From UBA6059 sp965227155 (GTDB lineage Bacteria > Bacteroidota > Bacteroidia > Cytophagales > Cyclobacteriaceae), in assembly GCA_965227155.1 (NCBI GenBank), contig OZ245731.1, forward strand, positions 806,001-870,000: a stretch of DNA of 64,000 bases. Direction: 5' to 3'. The position numbers and the translations under genes were made by a program. Within the stretch, counting starts at the first letter, position 1. Each line of letters begins with the position of its first letter. The notes beneath the pieces are model-generated. The model made no database searches. It was not told where the DNA came from and saw nothing but the letters and a program-made list of their open reading frames with translations. This document shows positions 41,768-50,888 of the stretch, piece after piece.

Positions 41768-42620
41768 TTCCACTTAAGTAGGAGGTGCCGAAAAGGTTAA
41801 CATGCACCAAAAGCGGATATAAATTGTATAAATCAACCCTTTCTTCAAAGCCGGGTTCCAGCGGGTACGTCTCGTGGTACGATTGATAAAAAGATCTGTC
41901 AAACCCTCCAAATAAACGAGTAAAGGCTAGCTCAGCCTCTCTGTGTCCGAAATGCACCGCGGGATCAATAAGATACGGAGCGCCTTTATATCCTATAATC
42001 AAATTACCACCCCACAAATCACCATGTACCAACGCAGGCGGTTCTTCAGGCATTTCCCCGGGCAGTATTGGGTATAAATGTCTGAATCGCTTAGCAAAAT
42101 CCTGATCTACCAGGTTATTGTAAATAGCCAAACCCAGCTGCACCTCCAGCCTATGCTCAATAAAAAAATCAATCCAACCTTTTTCCTGTGTGTTTCTTTG
42201 CGGCAGCCTGCCAATGAAATTATTATGATCCAGCCCAAAAGTGCCTTGTGTGGTTTTATGCATGCCAGCAAGGCTACTGCCCAAATCCTGCCAATAAGTA
42301 GCTGACCTCCGGTATTCTGCTACAAAGTCCAGCATCAAAAACTTTTTACCATTAGCTTCTCCTAATCCTAGAATCTCGGGGATGTTGACCGTATGGGTTG
42401 CCTTCATCAATTGCAGACCTTGTGCTTCCTTTTCAAACATATCGTCAGCAGTATCTGCATTCCATTTGAGGAACAATTCCCCCTCTGCAGTATCCAGCTT
42501 CACAGCGTTGTTGATACAGCCACCACTTACAAACTGGTAGCCCTTTAATGGCAAATCATAACCGAAAATTTGAAATAATACAGCTTGAAAGAATTGCTCA
42601 TGATTGGTTTCAATCATCAT
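41739..42620 (-). CDS. Fructosamine/ribulosamine kinase family protein
   Basis: A 293-residue kinase of the FN3K/APH-like fold. The catalytic loop is LVHGDLWGGNLI, followed by YLIDPAVHFGHREAELA with the metal-binding Asp; the N-terminal FVSGGCINNAVKLD forms the nucleotide lip. Family members phosphorylate sugars attached to protein lysines (ribulosamines, erythrulosamines, fructosamines), triggering deglycation. The start overlaps the stop of an upstream low-molecular-weight phosphatase gene (ATGA), the gene pairing reported in several bacteria for deglycation. The coupling supports the same role here. Confidence 0.92.
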   Translation of the reverse strand: MMIETNHEQFFQAVLFQIFGYDLPLKGYQFVSGGCINNAVKLDTAEGELFLKWNADTADDMFEKEAQGLQLMKATHTVNIPEILGLGEANGKKFLMLDFVAEYRRSATYWQDLGSSLAGMHKTTQGTFGLDHNNFIGRLPQRNTQEKGWIDFFIEHRLEVQLGLAIYNNLVDQDFAKRFRHLYPILPGEMPEEPPALVHGDLWGGNLIIGYKGAPYLIDPAVHFGHREAELAFTRLFGGFDRSFYQSYHETYPLEPGFEERVDLYNLYPLLVHVNLFGTSYLSGITQTLRRYL

Positions 42621-43093
42621 TTAATTTGGTATTCTTTTTTCAAATATTCTAAAAACTGAATCGAAGACCGATCCAGTATGTCATAAACATGTTGAAATCC
42701 CTCATCACCCCCAAAATAGGGATCGGGCACATCTTTATCGCGACCTAAAGGATCAAAATGTCGCATTTTATATACACTGGCGCTACCATAGTGCACAACA
42801 GCCATAGTATCTTCATAGTTTTTGTCGTCCATCACCATGATGTAATTAAAATTGTCCCCATCCTCCCTGGATAATTGACGGGCCTTATGGTGCATAGGAA
42901 TATCATGCTTTTCTGCTATAGCAATACTACGTGGATCAGGGTCTTCACCAATATGATAGTTGCCGGTACCGCAAGAATCCACAGTTATGATTTTATCTAA
43001 ACCGGCGCTTTTTGCCTTTTCTTTAAATATGGCTTCTGCCAGCGGTGATCTGCATATGTTGCCAAGGCAAACGAATAGTATTTTTATGTCCAT
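42617..43093 (-). CDS. Low-molecular-weight protein tyrosine phosphatase family
   Basis: A 158-residue phosphatase with the active-site P-loop VCLGNICRSPLAEAIF (C-x4-CR-S type) and the late general-acid segment VPDPYFGGDEGF. Family members dephosphorylate phosphotyrosine or, in the pairing with fructosamine kinases, sugar 5-phosphates before the kinase acts. It is the first gene of a two-gene operon with the kinase, coupled by a 4-base overlap. The region upstream (43094-43229) has no gene. Confidence 0.93.
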   Translation of the reverse strand: MDIKILFVCLGNICRSPLAEAIFKEKAKSAGLDKIITVDSCGTGNYHIGEDPDPRSIAIAEKHDIPMHHKARQLSREDGDNFNYIMVMDDKNYEDTMAVVHYGSASVYKMRHFDPLGRDKDVPDPYFGGDEGFQHVYDILDRSSIQFLEYLKKEYQIK

Positions 43094-43229
43094 TATTCAT
43101 CATTTGATTTACCTACTATATTATCCTCTTGGTCAGGAACTATGTTTCATTAATCGAAGAAATTATTATATATCAAAAACATGTACTTTATTTGTGATCG
43201 AAATAAGCTACTACCACTACTGGTCAATA

Positions 43230-43442
43230 ATGAAGAAGATACAATTACATAAAGAGTTTATTGTAAAAATCTCAATTCTCCTTTTTATTTTGGTTTTGGG
43301 CAAAACTCTAAAGAATCGTGAAGTTACTCTTCAACCTGACTTAGCTATTCTAACAGAAACAAAGGAGCCTCTGCTTTACATGGCAGACAGATATTTTCCT
43401 TCCCCTGCCTCTACGCTCAAGAATATAATTATTAAAAAATAA
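43230..43442 (+). CDS. Possible small membrane/exported protein (70 aa)
   Basis: A 70-residue open frame (MKKIQLHKEFIVKISILLFI start) with one hydrophobic segment at residues ~10-24 and a soluble tail. The start and hydrophobic N-terminus look plausible as an exported peptide, and a strong terminator lies 80 bases downstream. I do not recognise a family, and codon use alone is not convincing, so this is a weak call. Confidence 0.35.
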   Translation: MKKIQLHKEFIVKISILLFILVLGKTLKNREVTLQPDLAILTETKEPLLYMADRYFPSPASTLKNIIIKK

Positions 43443-43523
43443 TTAACAGGTGGTTACCTTTTTAATGCTTACCGTATTAAAAGGTACATAACACAAATTT
43501 TATTCATACACCTGTTTAAAATC

Positions 43524-43556
43524 AAAGAAAGTCCGGCAATGTCGGACTTTCTTTTT
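43524..43556. terminator. Strong bidirectional terminator
   Basis: AAAGAAAGTCCG (43524-43535) pairs perfectly with CGGACTTTCTTT (43543-43554) around a 7-base loop, with a run of seven Ts on the plus strand. It ends next to the stop of the minus-strand DUF6588 gene and also serves plus-strand transcripts arriving from the left. Confidence 0.85.
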
Positions 43557-44594
43557 TTAGCGCACTGTCAATCCAATACCTGCAGAAATGATATCATATT
43601 CCTGTAGTGTGTAGTCTGCATGGATTGTAATTACCGCAAGCTTTATTCTAAACCCTGCTGTGGCCCTAAAGCTATTTACACTAGAGCTTATCGTCAACGG
43701 ATCGTTTAATACCCGGGTAAACGGCTGACCATTATCAATATTGGTAGCTTCATATTCATACCTGCCCAGCATGTCAAAGTTTGAACTTCCACTGTTTCCA
43801 CCAATTGCTCCATAAAAAGTGAATATTGAGAGGTTCTTGGACACAAGCAGTTGATAAGTCCAGGAGTCGATGGAAAATTCCGCAAACTGGTCACTACCAT
43901 TGAGACCAACGCCATTGAGATCATATATAGCATTGATTCTGGAATATCCTATCAGGGCAGAGATATGAACCGGTGTTAATTTGAGTCCTGGGATCCATTG
44001 AGTTATATCATGCATCAAACCAGCACCATACATCTGGATTTCCAGATCATCCTGGGTGATACTTGGTGTAAACCTAAGTTTAAGGTCTGTATTCTTAAAG
44101 GTACCAATACCCACTTGTGCCATGGGTACAGGCAAGGCTTTAAATGGCAGTTCACCGGCAAAACCCTGTGGAGCGGTGATGTCCTCCTGCACCCGGTAGT
44201 TTACACCCGATGGGTCGGTGCCCTGATAACTGATGGTCATCGATTCATTGATATCACCTGGGCCTACCAGTGTTTCCAATCTCGATGGCAAATTGGATAC
44301 GGATGTCAAGCCAATGGTGTTAGGGTTAAATGTTTCGGCTGTGGTGGGCCACATCACAGCATTGGCAGATACTGTAATATCAAATCCAAGTGGCTTGTGG
44401 GTTTCTGCTGTGTTATACCAGCTGTTTGCAAAACCATAACCCAGAGCAGTAAATACCGGCTCTGAATAATTACTCAGCAATAGGCGTGCATCGTTTTCAC
44501 TTGCAACCAGAAACTGGTCAAAATCAGAATCCTGAGCGTAACTGGCAAAGCTCAATAAAATATAAGCAATCGGTAGGAAATAGGTTTTTTTCAT
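43557..44594 (-). CDS. DUF6588 family outer-membrane beta-barrel protein
   Basis: A 345-residue protein with a signal peptide (KKTYFLPIAYILLSFASYAQ). The rest is a series of amphipathic beta-strands (for example FDITVSANAVMWP, LKLRFTPSITQDDLEIQMYGAGL, FRIKLAVITIHADYTLQEYD) ending in GIGLTVR, typical of a Bacteroidota outer-membrane porin-like family. The ATG at 44594 directly precedes the signal; an upstream extension is unsupported. Function unknown. Confidence 0.83.
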   Translation of the reverse strand: MKKTYFLPIAYILLSFASYAQDSDFDQFLVASENDARLLLSNYSEPVFTALGYGFANSWYNTAETHKPLGFDITVSANAVMWPTTAETFNPNTIGLTSVSNLPSRLETLVGPGDINESMTISYQGTDPSGVNYRVQEDITAPQGFAGELPFKALPVPMAQVGIGTFKNTDLKLRFTPSITQDDLEIQMYGAGLMHDITQWIPGLKLTPVHISALIGYSRINAIYDLNGVGLNGSDQFAEFSIDSWTYQLLVSKNLSIFTFYGAIGGNSGSSNFDMLGRYEYEATNIDNGQPFTRVLNDPLTISSSVNSFRATAGFRIKLAVITIHADYTLQEYDIISAGIGLTVR

Positions 44595-44720
44595 GATAGA
44601 ATCATTTTTTATGTAATTTAATGAACTGCACATAATTAAGGAATGCTGACCGTCACCGGGTTGGCTTTGTGAGAATAAATGGTGTGAACAACCGCTAAAA
44701 AAGCTAATTTCGTGGCCATT

Positions 44721-45977
44721 ATGACTGGATTATACAGGCTCTTTACCCAGGTCTATTTTTTCCTGATTCGACTTTTTGCCCTTTGGAATCCCAAAGCCAG
44801 GCTCATGATTGATGGACAAAAAGACTGGGAAAGAAAGCTGTACACCGCACTGGAAAATAAAAAAGATAGAACTGTCATTTGGATACATGCAGCCTCCCTG
44901 GGCGAATTTGAACAGGGGCGGCCAGTCATTGAGAAAATAAAGCAGGATATTCCTGACATTTTCGTGTTATTAACCTTTTTTTCCCCATCGGGCTATGAGG
45001 TGCGGAAAAACTATGATGGCGCTGACTTTGTGGCTTATCTACCATTTGAGTCGCGCAGAAGTGTCCCCTTGTTTTACGATCTGGTAGCTCCCTCAATGGT
45101 CATTTTTGTGAAATATGAGTTTTGGTATTACTATATCGATGAAGCTAAGAAAAGAAACATACCCACACTTTTGATTTCCAGTATTTTTCTACTACATCAG
45201 GTCTTTTTTAAATTTTATGGCGGGCTGCATAGACAGATGCTCTTCTATTTCGATAAGATTTTTGTGCAGGACGAATCTTCAAAAACATTGCTGATGAAGC
45301 TGGGAATAGAAAATGCCATAGTTGGCGGTGATACGCGCTATGACAGAGTTGATGACATTGCCAAACAGGCCAAAAAATATGCAGAGATTGAGGCATTTGT
45401 CAACAATAGAAAGGTCGCGCTCCTGGGAAGCATATGGCCATCTGATATGGAAGTCATTCATGAAGGACTTGAGGATTTGCCTGAGCATTGGTGCATTATC
45501 ATTGCTCCACACAATATTGATGAGGACTCTGTTAATGACTTGAAGAAAACCACCTCAGATTGTGTGCTTTATTCAGAGCTTGTGAAGCACCCTAAGTCCC
45601 AGGCTAAAGTGTTGATTATTGACAATATGGGTATGCTGTCATCACTATATCAATATGGTCATTTCGCCTATATTGGAGGGGCTTTTAGAGGAGCATTGCA
45701 CAATACCCTTGAAGCGGCAACCTGGGGAATCCCTGTGATTTTTGGGTTTCACGAAAAGAACAAGAAATTCAGGGAAGCTGGTGAATTAGTAGCCAGAAAA
45801 GGTGGGTTTATGGTAAGGGATAAAGAGGAGTTTAAAGGTTTGCTGCTGCAGATTACGGAAAATGAAAACCTTAGAGTACAAGCTGGCAAGCAAGCCAGAG
45901 TATTAGTAGAATCTAATCTGGGGGCTACCCAAAAAGTAGTTTCGTATATTAAAGAAAGCCTTATTCATGGAGGGTAG
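44721..45977 (+). CDS. waaA: 3-deoxy-D-manno-octulosonic acid (Kdo) transferase
   Basis: An inner-membrane glycosyltransferase (GT30) that adds Kdo to lipid IV-A in LPS core synthesis. An N-terminal hydrophobic anchor (YRLFTQVYFFLIRLFALW) is followed by WIHAASLGEFEQGRPVIEKI with the catalytic Glu, and a C-terminal FIGGAF-like donor domain (YIGGAFRGALHNTLEAATWG). The length of 418 residues is typical. The ATG at 44721 is preferred over a GTG three codons earlier. The end overlaps rsgA by 11 bases. Confidence 0.95.
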   Translation: MTGLYRLFTQVYFFLIRLFALWNPKARLMIDGQKDWERKLYTALENKKDRTVIWIHAASLGEFEQGRPVIEKIKQDIPDIFVLLTFFSPSGYEVRKNYDGADFVAYLPFESRRSVPLFYDLVAPSMVIFVKYEFWYYYIDEAKKRNIPTLLISSIFLLHQVFFKFYGGLHRQMLFYFDKIFVQDESSKTLLMKLGIENAIVGGDTRYDRVDDIAKQAKKYAEIEAFVNNRKVALLGSIWPSDMEVIHEGLEDLPEHWCIIIAPHNIDEDSVNDLKKTTSDCVLYSELVKHPKSQAKVLIIDNMGMLSSLYQYGHFAYIGGAFRGALHNTLEAATWGIPVIFGFHEKNKKFREAGELVARKGGFMVRDKEEFKGLLLQITENENLRVQAGKQARVLVESNLGATQKVVSYIKESLIHGG

Positions 45978-46884
45978 AGTCACAAAATCAACCGGCTCCT
46001 GGTATCAGGTGATGGATGAGCATGGCAGGCGCTATGAGGCTCGCCTAAGAGGGAAATTTAAGCTTGATGATAAGAAAATAACCAATCCGGTTGCGGTAGG
46101 TGACAAGGTACAAATCGAGAAAGAGGGTAATCATGACACATGGGTAATCACAGAAATCCATGCTCGTGAGAATTACATCATTCGAAAGTCACCCAAGAAA
46201 ACAGATCATGCACACATCCTTGCCGCCAATATTGATCAGGCCATTGTGATTGCAACTTTAAAAAAACCACGAACCTCTCTGGGCTTCATCGACAGATTTT
46301 TAGTAACGGCAGAGAGCTACCGAATACCCTCAGTTGTAATTTTTAACAAAAAAGACCTATACAAGGCAAAAGACCTTGAATTGGTGGATTTGTACCAGCA
46401 AGAGTATTATAAAATTGGATATGCGGTTCACTTAATTTCAGCCTATGAAGAGGGCGATACCAAAAAGATTTCATCCCTGTTGGCCGGGAAATTAAGCTTG
46501 CTGGCAGGGCATTCCGGTGTAGGAAAATCGACGCTTATAAATAAGCTGATACCCGAGGCTAATCAAAAAATAGCTGAGGTTTCTGACTTTGCCAATAAAG
46601 GTGTGCATACTACTACTTTCGCTGAGATTTTTCCAGCAGGAGACGGTTTCATTATTGACACGCCAGGCATCAAAGAGTTGGGCTTAATGGAGATTGACGG
46701 TGAAGAGCTTTCCCACTATTTCCCGGAGATGAGGGCGCTACTGGGCCAATGTAAATTCAATAATTGTCAACATGTACATGAGCCTGGCTGCAAAGTGCGC
46801 GAAGTGGTGGAAGATGGGCAGATCTGGCACAACAGATACAACAGCTATCTAAGCATGCTGGAGGATAGCGATAACCGGCGTTAG
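45967..46884 (+). CDS. rsgA: Ribosome small subunit-dependent GTPase A
   Basis: A 305-residue circularly permuted GTPase involved in late 30S maturation. The N-terminal OB-fold (GRVTKSTGSWYQV) is followed by G4 FNKKD, G1 GHSGVGKSTLIN, and G3 DTPGIKEL in permuted order, then a zinc-binding C-terminus with cysteines and histidine in CKFNNCQHVHEPGC. It overlaps waaA by 11 bases, so the two are probably co-transcribed. The two-base gap to the convergent GT2 gene leaves no room for a terminator. Confidence 0.96.
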   Translation: MEGRVTKSTGSWYQVMDEHGRRYEARLRGKFKLDDKKITNPVAVGDKVQIEKEGNHDTWVITEIHARENYIIRKSPKKTDHAHILAANIDQAIVIATLKKPRTSLGFIDRFLVTAESYRIPSVVIFNKKDLYKAKDLELVDLYQQEYYKIGYAVHLISAYEEGDTKKISSLLAGKLSLLAGHSGVGKSTLINKLIPEANQKIAEVSDFANKGVHTTTFAEIFPAGDGFIIDTPGIKELGLMEIDGEELSHYFPEMRALLGQCKFNNCQHVHEPGCKVREVVEDGQIWHNRYNSYLSMLEDSDNRR

Positions 46885-46886
46885 GC

Positions 46887-47771
46887 CTATTGCCGGATAT
46901 GGTCAGCACATTTCTTTTTTAACTGCTGGTAATCTTTAGCAAGTTTAAGATTTCCGTGTGCCAGTGCATGCTTTTGTTCATAGACAATCCGTCTTTTTAG
47001 AGCCTCCCATTCAGCCTTGTTCTGGTTCATTGCCATAGCCTTTTGGCAAACCTTAAATGTGCTTCTGTCATGCCTGCTCCCAAAACCAAACTGCTTGGAG
47101 GATAGCGACCCGCTTAGTACACTCTTTTGTACCAACACCTGATCCGTGTAGCAGTACTTCCATTGCCTGGCCGATCGTACCCAAAAATCAAAATCTTCAT
47201 AACTCAATTCCTCATCATACCCACCTAAATCTTCTATGACAGCCCTTTTCATCATCATGGAAGGTGCACTGATAAAGTATTTTTCCAGCACATCAGAGTA
47301 TACCTGGCCTTCTGGAAAAATGAAATCCTTACCCAGGTGCTTACGCACTTGCTCGCTATGCTTTGAAGGACTGTTGCCTTTTTGGTCGATCAGCAACACA
47401 TCGCAGTAATGCACACCGTAGAATTGATCCAATTTTTGAAAGGCCTTCACACCGGTTTCTACCCTTTTGGGCATCAATATATCATCGGTAGCTAAGTCAA
47501 TTATATAATCGCCGGTGGAAACTTCAAAGCCCTTGTTGAAGCTCCTACAGTTACCAAGATTGGTTTTGTTTGAGATAAAAGGCCAGCCATATTTATCTGA
47601 AAGGTTCTGCATAATTTCAGCGCTACCATCCGTGCTGGCATCATCCACCAATACCACTTCGATGTTCGTGTATGATTGCTCAACTATTGAAGTGATTGCA
47701 GCTTCAATAAATGCCTCATGATTGTAAGCAAGGCATATGATACTTACCCTTGGGTGTTTATCGCTTCCCAT
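46887..47771 (-). CDS. Glycosyltransferase family 2
   Basis: A 294-residue GT-A fold transferase. SIICLAYNHEAFIEAAI starts the nucleotide-sugar domain; VVLVDDASTDGSAEI carries the first Asp, and IDLATDDILMP the metal-binding D-x-D-like site. An IRxxR-type acceptor segment is not obvious. It lies next to a plus-strand glycan operon, so it probably contributes to the same surface polysaccharide or glycoconjugate. Substrates unknown. Confidence 0.92.
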   Translation of the reverse strand: MGSDKHPRVSIICLAYNHEAFIEAAITSIVEQSYTNIEVVLVDDASTDGSAEIMQNLSDKYGWPFISNKTNLGNCRSFNKGFEVSTGDYIIDLATDDILMPKRVETGVKAFQKLDQFYGVHYCDVLLIDQKGNSPSKHSEQVRKHLGKDFIFPEGQVYSDVLEKYFISAPSMMMKRAVIEDLGGYDEELSYEDFDFWVRSARQWKYCYTDQVLVQKSVLSGSLSSKQFGFGSRHDRSTFKVCQKAMAMNQNKAEWEALKRRIVYEQKHALAHGNLKLAKDYQQLKKKCADHIRQ

Positions 47772-47806
47772 GGAAATGAATTAGATTAGAGCAAATTAAA
47801 GAATAA

Positions 47807-48766
47807 TTGGATCCAATAAATACCACTGGCATATGTTTCAACGTAGAACCCGGCTATCTGGAAGGTCAGGCAAAATTATTAGTTGACAGCATCCGCACCT
47901 TTGGAGGTATTGATATGGAAGTGCCTCTTTACGCTTTTCAACCACGGATGAGCGGCAACCTTGATAAAAGCACCTTATCCTTTTTTGAATCTCATAATGT
48001 AGTTTTTCAAAAGCTGCCTTTGAATAAACATTTGTTCTTTCACCCAATGGCCAATAAGGTAGTGATGCCGGCTTATTTTGAAGCGAATTGTCCTGATCAT
48101 ATTGAAACAATCGCTCTATTCGATACTGATCTCCTGTTTGTTAATAAATTGAGTCAGCTTTTTGAAATCCAAAATAAAGCCTTTGCTCTATCTCCTGCTT
48201 TTTCTTCGAAATTCAGTGCAATTATTATAGATAAAAGGCCATCAAAAATCTGGCAAATAGTATTTGAATATCTAAATATTACACTCGATGATTTCTGGAC
48301 TTTAAAGACACTTATTGAAAATGAAACCATTTATCATTATTACAGTGGAGGCATTATAATTTCCAAAAAGGATCGAAATTTATTTAGTCAATTATGGAAT
48401 CTTTACTTAAAAATTTTTGATGATAAACGTTTATTATCCATTAGCTACAAAGAAAAATTCTTTCTAGAACAAATTCTGATAGCTGCTTACCTTGCCAAAA
48501 ATTATGATGAAAGCGCCATATCAAAAATTGGTAAATCTTACCATTACCCATTAGAACAAATGCCAGGTGATGCAAATAATGCCAATATCCTTCATTATCA
48601 GGACTATTTTTATGATACACCTCCGGACCAGTGGGTGGTAAGCAATGAAGTTTCCACTATGGTTAAAAAGCATCTGCATTTTCCAAAACAGCCCAAATCC
48701 AAAGTTTTGAGGGCTCGTGAAATCATGAGTTACCAATGGTTTAAAATAAAAACCTCACTGCGATGA
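47807..48766 (+). CDS. Putative GT8-like glycosyltransferase
   Basis: A 319-residue protein. IALFDTDLLFVN provides a DxD metal/nucleotide-sugar site after a beta-strand, and a later HYYSGGIIISKK resembles the acceptor-side motif of GT8-type enzymes. It probably transfers a sugar from a nucleotide donor; the family assignment is tentative. The frame has an in-frame stop directly upstream, so the only start before the conserved region is TTG at 47807. It overlaps the sulfotransferase gene by 4 bases (ATGA). Confidence 0.72.
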   Translation: MDPINTTGICFNVEPGYLEGQAKLLVDSIRTFGGIDMEVPLYAFQPRMSGNLDKSTLSFFESHNVVFQKLPLNKHLFFHPMANKVVMPAYFEANCPDHIETIALFDTDLLFVNKLSQLFEIQNKAFALSPAFSSKFSAIIIDKRPSKIWQIVFEYLNITLDDFWTLKTLIENETIYHYYSGGIIISKKDRNLFSQLWNLYLKIFDDKRLLSISYKEKFFLEQILIAAYLAKNYDESAISKIGKSYHYPLEQMPGDANNANILHYQDYFYDTPPDQWVVSNEVSTMVKKHLHFPKQPKSKVLRAREIMSYQWFKIKTSLR

Positions 48767-49689
48767 AAAAACTTTGGCTGGGTGATTTGATTTTGAAAGC
48801 ACTGCGGTGGCTACCCTCTAAATATCCCATTGGTAAAAAGGATTTTGAAGCAAGTCCAATTTTTGTCATCAATGCAGGCCGAAGTGGTAGCACCCTTTTC
48901 AACAGACTGCTCAATGATCATCCTGCCATTGTCGCACCAACAGAACAATATTTCATTCATAATCTTATCATCAAATTTCAACTTTACAATTTCATCCTCT
49001 GGCGGGATTTGGCTAAGATTATGACGGGTGAACTGATCAATGGTCTGGAAACACATACATGGGAATGGAACTATGAACCTATCATCAAAGAGATCATTCA
49101 TGCTAAAGGCGAAGAAAGATATTTGCTGCATATTTTGGATAAAATAGTATTTGAATACGCCAAACAAAACGGCAAAATGGCATCAGTATGGGCTGATACC
49201 ACACCACTTACTGCGCGATACATCAAGCAGGTATATGGTGTGTATCCCAATGCCAGGTATATCTACCTCGCAAGAGATGGTAGGGATGTGGTGGCCTCCT
49301 ATAAAGCCGGGGGAGGCGTAAAACCATTTATGCAATATGCCAATCACTTAAATGGTGCTTTGAATTGGGCCAGCGTATATAAGCAGGCGCAGTGGATTAG
49401 CAACCGGGCAAGGTATTTCAAATTAGTCAAATATGAAGACCTTGTACAACAGCCTGAGCAAACTATGCTAGATGTCTTTAGCTTCATCCAATTAGAACCA
49501 GCGGCTATCCAAACTTCCGGCATTGAATTGCCTCCCACAGAATTTTTTAAGTCGCCATTTCATCAAAACCTAAAAAATCCTATTAACTCAAATAGTATTG
49601 GCAAATGGCAATCTGCATTAACAGAACAGGAACTGAGAGAAATTGATCCGATTATTCAGAAACCTATGCAAGCGCTCGGATACCTATGA
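48763..49689 (+). CDS. Sulfotransferase family protein
   Basis: A 308-residue PAPS-dependent sulfotransferase. The 5'-phosphosulfate loop is NAGRSGSTLFNRLL and the 3'-phosphate site is YIYLARDGRDVVASY, with the conserved Arg and Ser. It would add sulfate to a carbohydrate or lipid acceptor. It is coupled by 4-base overlaps both to the upstream GT8-like gene and to the downstream GT4 gene, so a sulfated glycan or glycolipid is the likely product. No PAPS synthesis genes are in view. Confidence 0.92.
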   Translation: MKKLWLGDLILKALRWLPSKYPIGKKDFEASPIFVINAGRSGSTLFNRLLNDHPAIVAPTEQYFIHNLIIKFQLYNFILWRDLAKIMTGELINGLETHTWEWNYEPIIKEIIHAKGEERYLLHILDKIVFEYAKQNGKMASVWADTTPLTARYIKQVYGVYPNARYIYLARDGRDVVASYKAGGGVKPFMQYANHLNGALNWASVYKQAQWISNRARYFKLVKYEDLVQQPEQTMLDVFSFIQLEPAAIQTSGIELPPTEFFKSPFHQNLKNPINSNSIGKWQSALTEQELREIDPIIQKPMQALGYL

Positions 49690-50888
49690 AGGTCTTTATC
49701 ATCCCATCCTGGTACCCATCTGCTTCCGAACCTACAACTGGTATTTTTATCCGGAATCAGGCCTTAGCTCTGGCTACAAACTTTCCAGATTGGCAGGTAG
49801 GTATCGGCCATTGGGGTTCACATCGTAAAGAACTTTGGATCGATAAAGCCAGTGGTTTTCAAAACTTGGTCAAGCTATTTCAGAAATTACCTGATGCTAC
49901 AAGCACCCAACTTAGTAAAAACTGTCATGAGATCTTTGTGCCGGCTCGAACCTGGTCCAGAAAATGGAAAAATGGAAACATTGATGAAATAATTAAAGCC
50001 TGTGATGACGCTTTTCTCCGATTTAAATCCTTACATGGAATCCCAGATATCATTCATGCTCATGTGTCCTATCCGGCTGGCTATGTTGCTTACAAGCTAG
50101 CTCAAAAATATCATGTCCCTTACGTCATCACTGAGCACATGACACCTTTTCCTTTCGAATCACTTTCTTCAAAAAATGGAAACCCCATACCTCCAATACA
50201 AATTGCCATTGAAAATTGCGCTGCTGTGATAGCGGTGAACAAAAATTTAGCTGATGTTATTGAAGCAAAGACCAATGTATCCTGCGGGGTAATTTATAAT
50301 CAGGTAGATGAAACCAATTTTTTCCCTAAAAAAATAAACCCAGAACATACTGCCATTTTCGTGGGTAGGCTTACTTCCCAAAAGGCCATAAAAACACTTT
50401 GCCTGGCAATCGAAATTATATTGAATCGTATTCCATCATTTACCCTAAAATTGGTAGGCGATGGAGAAAACCGCTCTCTGATCCAATCACTTATTAAAAA
50501 ATACCCATCTCAAATTGATTGGATACCATTTGTGCCTAATGACCAACTGCCCCAACATTACAATGGCATTCAATTTTTAATATTACCCAGTTTGCATGAG
50601 AATAATCCCCTGGTTATCCTCGAGGCTTTGGCTTGCGGGAAACCTGTAGTAGCAACCGCCTGCGGTGGCCCTGAAGAAATCATCAACGAAAAAAATGGTC
50701 TGTTGGCCAAACCCGGTGACCCAAATGACCTTGCCGCTAAGATTGAGCAAATGCTGCACTCGCTCGATCAATATGACCCTCAGAACATCAGAGAGGATTT
50801 TGAAAAGCGGTTTTCAGCAAAAGTAGTAACCACCCAAATCCGGCAGCTTTATGAGGAGGTTATTCAGGCGCATCATATACAAGGGTAG
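49686..50888 (+). CDS. Glycosyltransferase family 4
   Basis: A 400-residue GT-B retaining transferase. The N-terminal domain starts MKVFIIPSWYPSASEPTTG; the C-terminal domain contains the donor site HTAIFVGRLTSQKAIKTL and the E-x7-E motif in HENNPLVILEALACG. It is the third gene of the overlapping GT8-like/sulfotransferase/GT4 operon. The 3' end overlaps the convergent GNAT/FemAB-like gene by 29 bases. Confidence 0.93.
   Translation: MKVFIIPSWYPSASEPTTGIFIRNQALALATNFPDWQVGIGHWGSHRKELWIDKASGFQNLVKLFQKLPDATSTQLSKNCHEIFVPARTWSRKWKNGNIDEIIKACDDAFLRFKSLHGIPDIIHAHVSYPAGYVAYKLAQKYHVPYVITEHMTPFPFESLSSKNGNPIPPIQIAIENCAAVIAVNKNLADVIEAKTNVSCGVIYNQVDETNFFPKKINPEHTAIFVGRLTSQKAIKTLCLAIEIILNRIPSFTLKLVGDGENRSLIQSLIKKYPSQIDWIPFVPNDQLPQHYNGIQFLILPSLHENNPLVILEALACGKPVVATACGGPEEIINEKNGLLAKPGDPNDLAAKIEQMLHSLDQYDPQNIREDFEKRFSAKVVTTQIRQLYEEVIQAHHIQG

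Noticed and set aside
42960..43229. N-terminal extension of the small plus-strand frame at 43230
   Set aside because: It is antisense to the well-supported phosphatase gene and has no conserved sequence; only the part from 43230 is considered possible.
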